A DNA stretch of 64,000 nt from Metaphire vulgaris (GCA_018105865.1 CM030835.1:7669316-7733315), one strand, 5' to 3'. Positions 1 to 11,992 are shown, counted from the stretch's first letter. Numbers and translations: made by a program. Notes: generated from the sequence alone by a model not told the origin.

Positions 1-309
1 GCCAGGATTTTTGAAAGGGGGTTTTGGATTTTGGTTTTGACCGCGACCAACTTTGGAAAAATCTTGACAAGCAAAAAACTTTATCACCACTATTTTCTCT
101 GACAAGCAACAAAACTTATCACCTCTAGTTTTTCCTGACAAGCAAAATAAGGTCCTCGCCTCTTAAACACCGTTACATTTTATAGCCAAGGAAGGTTTTG
201 ACCCCAAAGTCGCGTCAACAAATTAATAATGCTAGAGACTCATTAAAAATATTTTGTTTCGGCAGCATATTGGGGTTTAACCCCCAAATCCCCTTTGGCT
301 ACGCCACTG
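1..309. mobile_element. Decayed short hAT-like element, left tip cut off by window start
   Basis: The right end reads CTTTGGCTACGCCACTG, ending at 309. The first bases of the window (GCCAGGATTTTTG) look like the inner part of the matching left terminal repeat, so about ten bases probably lie before base 1. Inside are three rough copies of a TGACAAGCAAAA...TTATCACC unit (about 65-160) that recurs in other elements of this window. A second, shorter end with the same CTACGCCACTG tip lies at 326-353. No coding potential is visible. The assignment rests on terminal-repeat similarity only, because the left target duplication is outside the window. Confidence 0.45.
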
Positions 310-353
310 GTATGGTTTCACCTCGGGGCGCCGGATACCCTCGCTACGCCACT

Positions 354-1204
354 GATCACAACACCTGAGAGATTTAATGAAGCGACCTAATTCGACCAAT
401 AATTTCAGAGTGCGCGGATCATACAGTAGACGTATAGGCCCCTACTTATTTGTTGAAATTCTGTCTGACTCTCTTCACATAACGCCACAGTAAGATATCG
501 TTCAGAAACAACGTTATACGAAATTAAAACCCATAATAATAATAATATAATAAATAAGGCCTAGGGGATATACAATAGTCTTCAACTACCATGTGCACCA
601 GGTTGTTGAAATTAATCGTAAATTTAGAAATGGATGCTGGATATGTGCAGCATAGTGGTTCTCACGCAAGGCTGAGCTGGCAGACCCTACTGAGCCACGT
701 TAAACCCTATATTATAAACGGATTATAAACGTCAGTTTTGCAGCGATGTGCGTATTCGAAATTTTGTTTTGGCAAGACGAATGTTGCGCAACGTGTGGCA
801 ATGAACTTTATCAACGTCTATCACCGCTGACAACTCTACAATGCCCGTGCTGCTTCCCTTGACTGTGGAAGGGGAAAAACTCAAGTGCCACATATCAATT
901 CACAGGGTGGCGCAAAAAACGGACTATATTAAATGCCAAACCTGATGTGACTGGTCCGGTTTTTTTGCGCCACCCTGTAGAAGATGATGCTAAGCATTAC
1001 CGACCGACGGCCTTCGTTTTAGCCTACATATTAAAAAAACACGCCACCTCGTTCCTTCCGAATCCACTGCATGACGCAAAGACTTTGACAGCATTCGGCC
1101 AAATTCAGATATTCTTCGCAGATGTACAAGTATAGAGTGCTTTTTAAGACAACGCTGCCCCTAAAGACTAGGGTTAAAGACGTGCGACAGAACTGTATGC
1201 CAAA
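354..1204. other. No gene seen; one small perfect-looking hairpin
   Basis: This stretch has no open frame with coding character. Its one structured item is the inverted repeat at 902-978, listed separately. Confidence 0.5.
902..978. repeat. Short inverted repeat (miniature palindromic element)
   Basis: The left arm at 902-924 starts ACAGGGTGGCGCAAAAAAC. The right arm at 954-978 ends GTTTTTTTGCGCCACCCTGT and is its reverse complement apart from one or two inserted bases. The loop is about 30 bp. The ACAGGGTG...CAAAAAA pattern resembles the tips of mariner/Tc-type elements, but no clear TA duplication is present on the left side, so the family is only a suggestion. Confidence 0.55.
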
Positions 1205-1480
1205 CAGTGGCGTAAACCTGGCGTCAACATTGGGGGTGGGAGGGGGGAATAAAATCGTCTATAAAGTCAGGTCAGACCCATTTTCGTATCCTTGACGAGC
1301 AAAAAACGTTATCCTTATATTTTTCCTATCAAAACACCCTGACAAGCAAAAAGGTCATCCGAAATGCAGTGGATGTGGTCGGTTTTACCATCGGCACGCA
1401 AAACATTGGGGGGGGGGGTAATTGGTTCTCTGTATTCCTTACTAATTATTTGGGGGCGTCCCCCGTGTTTTATGCCCTTG
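1205..1480. mobile_element. Short non-autonomous hAT-like element
   Basis: The left end CAGTGGCGTAAACC and the degenerate right end GTTTTATGCCCTTG are inverted relatives (about 10 of 14 positions). The 8-bp flanks are ATGCCAAA (1197-1204) and ATGCCAAT (1481-1488), 7 of 8 identical, the size expected for a hAT insertion. The body holds two TGACAAGCAAAA-type units (about 1296-1350) and a G run. It has no coding capacity. Confidence 0.55.
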
Positions 1481-1488
1481 ATGCCAAT

Positions 1489-1870
1489 TAGGCAAATCCA
1501 AATGTATTGTGTAACAAAGAAAACGGGTTGCGTTGAACTGTGCGATGTTGTTCGAGTTAAAGAGACGAGAAGCTGGAGTGGATCGGCGCCAGGTGTATAG
1601 GTTTCACGTCTGATGTCTGCATGTACCCTGCGCATGTTTCGTTTTTTGTTACTGAGACACAAATGAATCAAGCCATAAACAAGCTATACGTTATGCTCTG
1701 TTCACACAGAACGCATCGCTTGCGCAGAGAGGAAGCTCAGCAGTATATGCCTATAGGCCTATACAGTTGTTTGACTGTTTAAGTTAACTCGACTGACGTA
1801 CCGAGCGCATACAGGTCCGATTAAATTAAGCCTAATTAAAACCTAAGAGCTAGCCTGCACTCGTAGTACC
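1489..1870. other. No gene seen
   Basis: Ordinary unique-looking sequence. Short frames on both strands have no recognisable protein similarity and no splice-bounded structure that I can support. Confidence 0.4.
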
Positions 1871-1878
1871 AAATACAC

Positions 1879-2117
1879 CAGAGGTGGATCTAGGGGAGGG
1901 CAGGGGGGTACACATGTCCCCGGGCGCCGAGGTGAGGGGGCGCCAAAATTGGATATTTGGGTAAGTGAAATTCACAATAAAAGAAGAAACACTTGCGAGG
2001 ACCTTTTTTGGTCAGCACTATATGAAGAGAGAGGAGAGGACCTTTTTGCTTGTCAGTTGTTAGGGGCGCCAACGTACACTTTATCCCCGGGCGCCGAATA
2101 CCCTAGATCCGCCTCTG
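1879..2117. mobile_element. Intact short hAT-like element with perfect 8-bp target duplication
   Basis: The terminal inverted repeats are CAGAGGTGGATCTAGGG on the left and CCCTAGATCCGCCTCTG on the right, 16 of 17 complementary. Both sides are flanked by AAATACAC (1871-1878 and 2118-2125), a perfect 8-bp target site duplication. The interior contains GAGGACCTTTTTGCTTGTCAG and GGCGCC-rich stretches shared with other elements in the window. No transposase is present, so it must have moved using a source element elsewhere. Confidence 0.85.
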
Positions 2118-2147
2118 AAATACACCTAAAGAAGGAGAACAAAAAGA

Positions 2148-2226
2148 AGGACGAGAAGGAGGAGAAGGAGAAGGAGAAAGAAGAAGAAGAAGAAGAAGAA
2201 GAAGAAGAAGAAGAAGAAGGAGGAGA
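2148..2226. repeat. GAA/GGA microsatellite
   Basis: A purine-only tract with an uninterrupted GAA core at about 2178-2219 flanked by GGAGAA variants. Long frames across it (poly-Glu on plus, poly-Ser on minus) are by-products of the repeat. Confidence 0.95.
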
Positions 2227-2298
2227 GAGACTGTCGTTCAACAAATCCATCTCAATCTGTTGACCCCTACTGAAGCGGTTCCTATCTGTTGACTTACT

Positions 2299-2680
2299 GA
2301 AGCGGTTCCTAACCGATGGTACGCGTAAAATTAGGGGTACGCGAGCTGTTGCTAAGGGATACGCGAAGGATTGCGAAGAAAAGAAGCAAAAGATAAACGA
2401 GAAATGCGATACAGGTATACAAGGCAAAGAGATCGTGTAACAGCAATATCTGAAGGGAGTCTTAATTAAATTACCGAGAAGCAAAAAAAGATCACCCAAC
2501 TTTTACCTATAAAAAACGTAAAATTGTAATGTCAAAAAGAAATACAAAAGCAGTAGCAATTTTTCATATCCTCTCATTTATTACAAGTGTTGTACGTCGT
2601 TCCGTACCTATAGGCAGCACGCTTGAAGTTCCCTTCTTTACTTGGGGGGTACAAATTTAAAAAGGGTGGGAACCGCTGCC
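2299..2680. mobile_element. Possible old hAT-like remnant
   Basis: AGCGGTTCCTAACC near 2301 and GGGTGGGAACCGCTG ending about 2680 are inverted relatives of the CAGCGGTTCCCA-type tips also seen at 7308 and in the element at 62,345. A 27-bp block ending AAGCGGTTCC is tandemly doubled at 2258-2312. No target duplication could be identified, so the boundaries are tentative. Confidence 0.35.
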
Positions 2681-2741
2681 CTATATAAACGCATTATTTG
2701 AAGTGGGCATAATATGGGGCATAAAGTGGTATACATGTCTT

Positions 2742-3042
2742 CAGGCCCCCCGTATAGAAAGTGGGGGTGCTGGAGGGTGCAGGTGCACCCCGTGGAAAAA
2801 ATTAGTGGGTGCACTGCACCCCCTGAAAGATGAGGCTGTTTTTGCTTATCAAGATTTTTGAAGACACGATAAAGGAAAGGTAATGACCATTTTTTGCTTG
2901 TAAAGATTTTTTAAGAGAAGATAAAGGATATAAAAGAAAGTGTGATGGCCTTTTTTTGCTTGTCAGGTTTTTTTGCAAATGATTTTTTAGCTACGCCCTG
3001 AAAAAATTCACCCCCTGCTAAAAATTCGTTCCGACGGACCTG
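2742..3042. mobile_element. Intact short hAT-like element with perfect 8-bp target duplication
   Basis: It starts CAGGCCCCCCGTATAG and ends TTCCGACGGACCTG, flanked on both sides by CATGTCTT (2734-2741 and 3043-3050). The interior has self-complementary GGTGCA/TGCACC stretches followed by two to three tandem units of roughly 60 bp ending in TTTTTTGCTTGTCAGG. It belongs to the same family as 62,664-62,895: both share the GGGTGCA block and the CTGCTAAAAATTC...TTCCGACG right end. No protein is encoded. Confidence 0.85.
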
Positions 3043-3060
3043 CATGTCTTCTAAAATGCG

Positions 3061-3061
<1 letters not shown>

Positions 3062-3106
<45 letters not shown>
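3062..3106. repeat. CA dinucleotide microsatellite
   Basis: An uninterrupted CA tract of about 22 units, starting 12 bp after the right target duplication of the preceding hAT-like element. Confidence 0.97.
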
Positions 3107-3110
<4 letters not shown>

Positions 3111-5412
3111 GATACTAGCTGAGACGATATTGCACGCAGCACACGATAAGCATTAATCGAAGCATCTACGAGTCCATGTAGACCTACTGAACCGTTATCG
3201 TTTTAACAAATGGACAGCTACTGTATATGTAAAATACTTGAATTCAGTTACTATGAGCATGAACCGGTTATCTTATCTGTCTGCAGACACTGATAGCGCT
3301 AGTGTCTCTTGAGAAAATTGCATACCTATAGGTTAAGTAATCAGGTCTTTACACTCATCTCAATACTGCCTTAGGTATAGCTTCTCTATGTAAGATCGTT
3401 ATCCATGGATTCGTATATAGTCAACCTGAACAAAGAACAACTTTTACATCTTAAGTATTCGTAAGTTACCGGTACTTGTCTAATCAACGCTGTAGACTAT
3501 GATTTTGCGAAATAATTTGAGTCCAAAACAACAAATCTGTATGTCTCATGTCTGTATAGGCACTATATACATTATACACTGTCTGTTTGTCTCTGTCTCT
3601 CTTTCTCGGGAGCACACGCGCACACGCTGCATAATCACTTTGCACCTTAGACTTCTATACCCTAGACTGGGGATAAAATAAATTTCAGATATCCTTGAGC
3701 TGACGTATCAGCTGATACTCACTAGACGTCGAACACGCGACGAAGTACAAGCGGAGGCCTCTAAATTGTGCACGCGTCTGTACCTATAGACCTAGGCATT
3801 TAATTTTACGTCGAAATAAATGCGCTATAAAACGCAAACCCGATAGGACATCGTTTCCAATTTCTGTAGTTTTAATTAATTGAAATTTGAATTTGTTAGA
3901 AGCAGGCGGCAGTGGCTCGTAGTACCGAAGGTGTTTTCAAATGAAACTCCAAAACATGGTTTCAAAACTGTAAAGCGTGGTTAAAACATGGCAGTTCATT
4001 GAAAAAAAGAAACCTTTCTCCGAATATTCAAGATGATTTTGGCTATAATAGGCATATAAACTGTATTCTATAAAGCAAAAACTCCAGTTAAATTGATCAG
4101 CCGTGCTTTTGAAAAAGTAGCAACGGGGTAAAATGAGTTAGCGCACATTGACATTGAGTAGGCCTATGTACTGTACATTGGCGTAGAAACGGAGGCCGGA
4201 CCTCCTATTCCGGCTGGGACTGGTCGTGGAAACGACAAAGCAAAACCGTTGAGAAATTGGGAAGGGTAGGCAGCATAGGGCTAATCGAAGAAAATACGTG
4301 AATGTGCAAAGAACTATATACTTTACGACCTTTTTCTTGCTCATCTGAAACTTTTTTACCCAAAAATGTCGACGTGGCCCCCGTATTTCTGAACCCTGGC
4401 TACGCCACTCCCTATATGTATATATATCAAAGCGTTTCATGTTCGCAAGCGTCATGAACTAATTTTGTGGAGCTTGCTTATTATTAATCGAGAGAAGACG
4501 AACATCCATATTTTCCGAACAATTGAACCTGTGTCGTCCGTACAATAAATCGCCATTTGTTACACAAAACCTGCAAATAGCGTGGTTGCTACTGTACTGA
4601 TTAAAACAAGATTAAGCTCTAACTACGACGAGAGCGAAATTAGACACTGATACTGGGTCGTTTATAAGGGCATGCCTCAACGCATCTATAGCAGATAAAT
4701 AGGCCCTATAGGCCTATAGACGCTTCAAGAAGCGATTGATTATTAAGCAAAGGCTGAAATTTATAAAAAAAAATAATACTCGTCTCTGTCCTGTTATATC
4801 AGTGAAACAGCGATAAGAATGGTGCATATCGGAAGACCTTTGATCTTGTGATCTATCACAGAAGGCATCAGAATACATTCGTAGTCAGGCTATTCGTATA
4901 ATCTTTGCGAATGCGAGAATATTTCCTGCAACTTCGAGTTGTGACGATATAATATCGATATAATTGGATATGACAATAGTTAGTGATTCGCAACATCATT
5001 ATTAAGAACAATAAAAATTCAAAGAACTGCTGATTAATATAAAACGAATAATTATTACTAATATACTGTAGGCCTAATGAGTGCGCTCCAACCTCACTCA
5101 TAAGAAGTCAAACAAAGAGCAATTTATCGCTATCTGTTTTAGGGCCTACATAATAAGAACGTTTTAATTAAAGATGAATGATATTTAAGGAGTTAATTTT
5201 GGGTTACTAGATACAAATTCAATTCAAATATTAAATTTAGAATTGCACATGAGTTTATTCATTCAAGGACAGCTATATACTGTGCATAATCGCTTCGTCG
5301 GCAAATTTCTGGCTCTCGAAAAAATTTAGATGCCGTGCAAAATTTTCAGTCGAATCTGTCAGAATAATATGAACTTCTCTAAAACACAGTAGCAAATATT
5401 CATCTGATATGC

Positions 5413-5413
<1 letters not shown>
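3107..5413. other. No gene seen; one degenerate element end pair
   Basis: AT-rich sequence without a supportable gene. A worn element may occupy about 4177-4410: the left edge reads TTGGCGTAGAAACGGAGG and the right edge CCCTGGCTACGCCACT, the tips of the CTACGCCACTG family, with a TTTTTCTTGCTCATC relative of the TTTTTGCTTGTCAG unit inside. I found no target duplication for it. Several TAGGCCTA octamers are scattered here. Confidence 0.4.
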
Positions 5414-5502
<89 letters not shown>

Positions 5503-5508
5503 GACAGA
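5414..5508. repeat. GA microsatellite passing into ACAG tetranucleotide repeat
   Basis: About 24 GA units are followed without a break by about ten GACA units. The frames reading Ser-Leu and Cys-Leu-Ser-Val through it come from the repeat. Confidence 0.97.
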
Positions 5509-6239
5509 GCCACAGCCAGAGACAGAGAAACGTATAACATTGTTTCCTGAAGCGGGTTTGAATTATTATCGGGTTTCAGAACTACAGTAAGTTTTATCAT
5601 TTATTTTTCCTCCTCTGTAAAGCAACATCCCTGCTGCTTCGCGCCAACGAATTATGGCCTCTAGTTTCACACATCATTGCGGACCAATCACCTCTTAAGA
5701 CATAGACCTATACCCAGTCGTCGATTTAAAAAGAAGTGTTGTTAAACGACTTCCGCTTTGAAATTTCTACCCATAGTGGGGGTCGTGCAGCTAAAATCAA
5801 GATATTCTACTCGCACGAGGGAGATTCCATGCAGTCCCCCGACAAAGCTAAAATAGCTTACTTCCCTATACTTCTCTCATCAGTCATCACAGAACAAAAC
5901 AGAATGTCCGTATGACTTTTTAAGTGAGAAGCTACTATCGTATATAGATTCATTATGCTGCATCAGCAGAGCTACATCAGCAGTGAATAACTTTACCAAT
6001 TAAGCATAAGCTTCTTTAGCGCCATTGGAGTAATGCACTTACGCCTATGGTCGCTTCAGAGTGAGCATTTATGGTATTAAAATCATGTCCATGGTAGATT
6101 TTAGGTGAAAGTCCCCGAGGTCAGTCCACAGTTCTTGGTTCCGCTATAAGGGGATATGCAATCAAGACTAGATGCGTGTTTAAGACTTTGAAGGTTGAAA
6201 GACATTCAGTCTGGCGGACCTATACTGTACCGGCAGAGA
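5509..6239. other. No gene seen
   Basis: No open frame, splice-bounded exon or repeat family could be supported here. Confidence 0.4.
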
Positions 6240-6247
6240 GTTCCAGA

Positions 6248-6430
6248 CAGTGTTTTATCCAGACTCCAGGCCTTCGAGGGGGAGGAATTGACTTCGCTGA
6301 AGGGGAAGATACACAATTCAATGCAAAATTTCGCGTCAGTGCTGAGATTTTTCGGAAGGGGGAGGGAGGCCGGGAGGGATTTTGTGTTTTTGGGAAAAAT
6401 CTCCTCCTAACAGGCCTGGATAAAACACTG
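6248..6430. mobile_element. Short hAT-like element of the CAGTGTTT family
   Basis: The left end CAGTGTTTTATCCAG and right end CTGGATAAAACACTG are perfect 15-bp inverted repeats. The 8-bp flanks GTTCCAGA (6240-6247) and ATTCCAGC (6431-6438) agree at six of eight positions, consistent with an aged target duplication. The interior is G-rich with AAAATTTCG-type stretches. Related copies lie at 9365, 50,133 and 54,900, and a one-ended fragment at 52,782. The overlapping short open frames are not genes. Confidence 0.75.
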
Positions 6431-6439
6431 ATTCCAGCC

Positions 6440-8380
6440 AGAGCCCTAGTAAGCTAGTCCACCCACCCACCGAGAAAGCCCTTTTCCCGATTTTGCTTCT
6501 GCAGTATTGTCTAAAGAGAGTCAGAAGAGCAAGTCGAGTGCTGGCGATCTTGGCCAGTGCATGACGCCAAGTGGATAACCGGTATAAGGTATTACCTAGC
6601 GTAAGCAAGCAGCAAGCTTTGACAATTCACTCAGGAGCTTCACTTTTAAATGGTCGGTAACACTACATTCCTACGAAGTAGTAGTAGGCTAACAAGAACA
6701 CTCGAAAACGACCAGTCGATCCTTAGAGGGATTGAATTTCAAAAGGATTTGATCTCACTATAGGCCTACAGAAAGAACAGAGACATAGCTTGCTGAGAAT
6801 CGTACAACTGTATACATGCGGTTCTTGCAGTATTTTTAACGTCAGCGTTCTTACCTCATTGTGTTAGATGTTTGCGTCCAGGAGCCAAAATCTGGTACAT
6901 CAGCTGAACTGTCTAATTCGACGGTGACAGCAGCAAAAATTACTACGTACAATCTATATTTAAACTATCGAAGCCCGATTTGCTTTAGGGTCTATAGGCT
7001 CTGTAGCCAAATCCACAACGCAAGCCACGGTGGGTAGGCGCATGTGCTCAGCCAGAAACAGCGATTACACAGAGAGAGAACCTCGTTGACCTATTTGGGA
7101 ATGCTTTTTGGCTATAATATAGCGAGACCCAGTCTTTTAATTCAGTACCTAGATTTCAAGCTGGGTAGATAACTCGGTCTGTTCGGTTGCACGTCAGTGC
7201 CATCCGCACAGATAAAAGCGTTCGCTGTACAGTATAGCGCAATCGCCGTATAGAGTTGTACACGGTGTCAAAAACAACGGCAATAAATCAACTTCTAGCG
7301 TCTAGATCAGCGGTTCCCAGCCTTTTTTAAAAAATCGCACCCCAAGCAAACAATTGAACTTCGCGTGTACCCCTTAGGCACGTAAGGGGCCGTCCATAAA
7401 TGACGTCATGCACTTAGGGGGATGGGGTTCAAACATTTGTGACGATGTGTGACGACGGGGAAGGGGGATTTCCAGAAATGTGACGTCACATAATACTAAA
7501 TATTTTTATTAACACCGCAATGCTATGTTACCGCAAAATTGAACGCATTTTTTCTAAGCAACAAAATTGGCGTTTAGGCATCTGTGGAAATTGATGCAAA
7601 ATAAGTTTCAAATGCTTCGAAATAATAAATTTCATTTTTTCAGACAATTTTTTCTTTTTCTAATCACTGTTCACCCGAAAATGTGGAGAATATTATGATA
7701 ATTTGTTTGAGTCTTGTTTGCTGCCTATAAGAGCGTTTGGATCTTCTGGTTGAACTGGTTCATCATAACATATTTACAGTAATGCGTTTGGCCTTCCTAA
7801 GCTTCCTTCAGAGGCCATTGTACTGAAGGCCGTCCTCAGTATATAAATGCTTAGGCTACTTACGAGTACCGAAATGACTTTGATGCTTAACTTAATCTGT
7901 TGAATGTGTTCAATCACAAAAAGCCTTGTTTGCTGTCGACATAACGTTGGTGGTCTATCAAGCACGAGATAAGCACTTCTGTTGTTGGTTTTAATCGGAA
8001 CCCCCGAAGGTCTGCCTCGCTCCGCGATAGTGTCCCGACTTTCGTCGATAATGGGACTTTGAAGAAGGTCATGACAATCTAATCATCAATATTACATTCA
8101 TTTAATTTTAATCATATGCATAAGTGTTCTACAGCTACTTATTTGTCATAAAAAATGGCTCGCATGCCTTAACCTAGTCCTGTGCATGAAATGTATTTAG
8201 TAGCAGTCGACGGTCAAATCTCCCGCGACTATAGACATAGGCCTACTTAAACACAGTAGGCCTGTTATCTTTATTAGCCTAGGATAGCGCTGTGCGACAA
8301 TTTTTTTAAAAGTTTTGCTTACTGAAAATTTTTGGGCGATTGTGTTAGGTGCGGGGTGGATGTGCAAACATATAGTTTAG
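6440..8380. other. No gene seen; fragments of dispersed repeats
   Basis: No coding region could be supported. A lone CAGCGGTTCCCAGCC element tip lies at 7308. A GGGGCCGTCCATAAATGACG motif at about 7386 belongs to a dispersed repeat and is followed by GTGACGTCACAT near 7480. The sequence is otherwise AT-rich. Confidence 0.4.
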
Positions 8381-8388
8381 GTTTTGCT

Positions 8389-8657
8389 CAGGGACGTCAT
8401 GGGGGGGGGCAAGGAGGCCGTTGCCCCCCTGATTTTTAGAAACAAATTTTTTTCGCCAATGTTTGTGTTATTTAGTTTTTAAATGTAAATTGACTAAATA
8501 ATAGGCAAAACACAGAAAAGCATAAAAGGTCATCAACCCCTAAAGGAGGGCTTGATTAGCACAAAATGACCGACAAACTAAAAAGTCAACTTTTTCGCAA
8601 ACTTGTCAGATCGAAAGTGTCCTGCCCCCCTTGAAAAACAGTGAAATGACGTCTCTG
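8389..8657. mobile_element. Intact short hAT-like element with perfect 8-bp target duplication
   Basis: The ends CAGGGACGTCAT and ATGACGTCTCTG are inverted relatives. The flanks GTTTTGCT (8381-8388) and GTTTTGCT (8658-8665) are identical. The interior has GGGGGGGGGC/GCCCCCC stretches near both ends and no coding capacity. Confidence 0.85.
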
Positions 8658-8928
8658 GTTTTGCTGCAGAAAAGAAAAAGTCTGCAGAGAAAGAAAAAGT
8701 TAACAGTTTACCAGAAATGACGGATATATATAAGGCTTGAACCCTTGAACATTGCAATGCACATAATTTGCAAGCACTCATTTTTGCATATTTATATGCA
8801 CTTGATAATATTCCACTTATATTAGGTCAAAGCTAATATTTTACAGGTTCATTCCAAACTTCAAACAAACTTCAAATCCGTTTTCTTAAAATTTTACTTT
8901 TTGGTTAGGTCACTCTGGTCCTCGGCGC

Positions 8929-8931
<3 letters not shown>

Positions 8932-8977
<46 letters not shown>

Positions 8978-8993
8978 TATACATATATATATA
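8932..8993. repeat. TA microsatellite
   Basis: A near-continuous TA tract with two interruptions (GTATATAC). A shorter TA tract lies at 9162-9191. The two flank a block (about 9053-9162) whose CAGGCAGGATTAACC start and CTGCCCCTG end hint at another worn element. Confidence 0.95.
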
Positions 8994-9160
8994 AAATTCA
9001 CCTGCACATCCCTATTATGCTGCGCTATTGTATTTTATAACCACAGAATTACAGGCAGGATTAACCTTATGAACTTTGATACCACGACACGGTCCAACAG
9101 TTTACAAAATTTTCATGGCCTTTGACTGGCCTACCCAAATTAAAATTCCTAGAACTGCCC

Positions 9161-9195
<35 letters not shown>

Positions 9196-9364
9196 TAAAA
9201 TTAACTGGTGACATCTTTTATCGTGTTCGTCACTAGCAGCGCCGAGATTTGCTGGGAGGAACTCCAAAAGTGAGTGCAGAAAATGAGTTTTTTTGTGACA
9301 TGTTGCACTTCATTCTTTTTTCATTCTTTTGTAGGCTTCGACCACTTTATTTACCAGGTGAAGG

Positions 9365-9552
9365 CAGGGCTTAATCTAGGCCGTTTCCGGAGGGGAAAAT
9401 TGCCCTTCCCCCGCCCGGAAATTTCAAATTCCCCCGGAAATTTTGGCATACTATATCAACTAACAGCAGCCCCTAGCAGAATTACCCCGCTTTGTCAGTT
9501 CCACCCGGCTTTTTCAGTTCCCCCGGAGTCCAGGAGTCTAGATTAAACACTG
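9365..9552. mobile_element. Short hAT-like element of the CAGTGTTT family
   Basis: It starts CAGGGCTTAATCTAGGCC and ends GTCTAGATTAAACACTG. The flanks GGTGAAGG (9357-9364) and GGTGAACG (9553-9560) match at seven of eight positions. The body (CCCGGAAATTTCAAATTCC, then CAACTAACAGCAGCCCCTAG) is closely similar to the copy at 50,133-50,309, so the two are sister insertions. Confidence 0.82.
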
Positions 9553-9959
9553 GGTGAACGTAGTTTGAGGATCTGTACTTGCCAAGAAAATTGTCAAAAC
9601 GTCCCGGAAAGTCCTTCAGGCATCTCTTTCTGGACCAACTAACAGAGCTTTGAAGCGCTATTTACTCACAAGTTGTCTAGTCTGAGGACCAAAATAAATG
9701 TCCTCTTTAATTTTGACAGCTGTCCTATACAGTAGGTGACGGAAACAACAGTACTTTGTTTAGTTGAGTTGAAGTCCCAGTAACAGAGCAATGACTTTCA
9801 GATCTTGAAAGAAATTTCATGAAGGTCATGTATTGAAATTGGAATTTTCGAACTGGACAGGGACATTGCAAATACTGTCATCAGAAATGGGAAATAACTT
9901 ATTCGAACCTGTACCCCTGCGGTGACGTTCAAATAATGTCGCACCTGTAGTTGACTCTT

Positions 9960-10260
9960 AGGGGCGGGAAGTTAGAAGCTAGAGTGGTAACAACGCTGGG
10001 CGATGGAGCAGAAGGTCGCGGACTCAATTCCTGCAGGAGCCCTAATTAAGGTCGAGTCGACTAACCCTTACTCGCTAGAGGGGTGGTAAACTGAGGAACA
10101 GCGTTAAGCTGCGAGATAAAACGTGGGTCTGGGGAATGTAATGGAAACCTACCTCAGATTAATGAATTAGCCTATACCACTTACGTCGCTGATTGCCCAG
10201 GCCGAAGATAAGCGCCGGAACCCAACGCTCGGACTAGAGTACGGGACCTACCTTTACCTC
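9960..10260 (+). mobile_element. tRNA-derived SINE, copy 1
   Basis: The head resembles a tRNA: a GGGGCGGG start, an A-box-like TAGAGTGGTAAC and a B-box-like GGACTCAATTCC ahead of AGGAGCCC, giving an internal RNA polymerase III promoter. A unique body follows (GAACAGCGTTAAGCTGCGAG, GCCGGAACCCAACGCTCGGA) and ends near CTTTACC. A perfect 12-bp target duplication, TAGTTGACTCTT, flanks it at 9948-9959 and 10261-10272. That length fits LINE-assisted insertion. Copies 2 and 3 are at about 39,062 and 49,572. Confidence 0.88.
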
Positions 10261-10272
10261 TAGTTGACTCTT

Positions 10273-11992
10273 GCCTAATAACCAGGCTAGATCTAGGACG
10301 GTGGACTACAAACGCTGCATGCAGCTAATATCGTTGCAATCAAATGGCTGACATCATTTAGCCCATTCAGCAATCGATAATAATTAAATATGTACACTGT
10401 AGATATTTAGACATTGGTTATCATGACAGCAGTGTACCAAAATGGTGGATAGTTGGCTTCGCGGGATTTAGTGTATGATTGGAATCATGTGTCAAACAGT
10501 TCCTCTGCAGCCAATTTGCTCCATGGAAGTGTTACCTCCATCATCCATGACAGGGAGTCTGTAAGACGGGGAGGGATCAGTGCCTATTCTCGCAATGTTA
10601 ATGGAATTTTGGTGGTCAATCTTAAAGCTGATTGGTCAGGCCACCTAGCGAATGGATGTTCAACTATATTCTTGTTTCCCGATGCAACCTTGGTCCAGGT
10701 AAAAACACATTTCCTGCATTATTCGGTCTTTTTGAGTACCATTCCTGTATAAAATGGTTCAAATAATTTATTAGTGTAATAATTCTATTGTATTTCGCCT
10801 TTGGCAATAAAACTATGCATAAATGTAGCTATTAGCGCAGACTGCCGTAATTTATCATTTTTGTAGCGCACATTGGAGCTTGCATGATAATACTACGTGC
10901 TCAGTATCTCTGCGACCATTTGCTGCATATGTACAGCACTATAGCGGCCTTCTTACAATCTTAGTAGACAGCTACTTAATTTCTTATGACAATAGCATTT
11001 TTCTATGTCGTTTTGACTATTGACCTCTAGTTGCTTAGGCCTATAACGTTTGATATCTTCGAAGTATCGACTAAATCTTTTTGGGTTTGGGTCGAGATTT
11101 TAAAAAAATGATGGGTTGGGTTAGGTTTCGTAAATCTGCACCAGTTATTCTGTTAACCACGTTAAATATAGGTTTTCTGTTTTCTGCGTTGACAAAGTAT
11201 TAGATTCTTGTATTAGGTCATTAAAAATGGCGCCATATACGTTAGCCTACATTCCATCGTAGGCAGTGCATTCTGAAGTCTGTAGTAAACAGTGGACAAT
11301 AGCTATTCAGATAGATCAAATCATGGGAACGGCTGTTGTTGACTTGTTTTAACGCATTCCTTTTACAAACCGACCACGGCCAGTTGACAATAGCAGGGCT
11401 GGATTAACCATTAAGCATACTAAGCACGTGCTTAGGGCTCCACGAGGAAAGGGGCACAACAGTTTTACCTGTTGTGTTTCTCTGTCAAATATTTTGCAAT
11501 CTAGTTTAGTAAATTTCTTAATCAGTCGCTTTGTTCTGGTCGAAATTCCATCAGAACAACTATGCAAAAGACAGGTTGGATGCCTTATCTCTACTATATA
11601 ATAATAGATTTTCTTCATGATATTTGTCCAGATTGTCCTTGCTTTCTTCTTTTTTGAGCTGTGTGTGTGTGTGTGTCTGTCTGTCTCTGTGTGTGTTCTC
11701 AGTAACTGTAATTGTGTTCCATCCAGTCTTATAACAGTGAACTATTCTTCTTGTCTGTAAAAACTGATCAAGCGAATCGATGTCCAGCAGCGTAGCCAAG
11801 ATGGAAGGGGTTACCCCTGGCTACCGACGAAAAATTTTGTTAATGTGGTTCCATATATTTTTAACTTCCTGACGCGGTTGGGGGTCAAACCCCATGGCTG
11901 CCGACGCAACGTGCTTTTTTGACCAGTCTATGTTACGGCACTATGGAATAATGGAAGTTGTTTCAATACATACATACAAACATTGAATTAAA
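10273..11992. other. No gene confirmed; possible lone exon-like frame and element scraps
   Basis: An open frame at about 10,453-10,698 has no ATG at its start and ends at a good donor-like CAG/GTAAAA. A block inside it (about 10,536-10,577) is related to 36,210-36,255 on the other strand, so it is more likely a dispersed repeat than an exon. A GT/CTGT tract lies at 11,660-11,697. Scraps resembling the GGCGTAGCCAAG element family occupy about 11,785-11,945, directly left of the satellite. Confidence 0.35.

Noticed and set aside
2053..2499. 148-aa minus-strand frame with a poly-Ser centre
   Set aside because: It spans a short hAT-like element end and a GAA microsatellite. The Ser run is the repeat read backwards.
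6176..6608. Three overlapping frames of 71-93 aa
   Set aside because: They lie over a short hAT-like element with defined ends at 6248 and 6430 and match no protein family.
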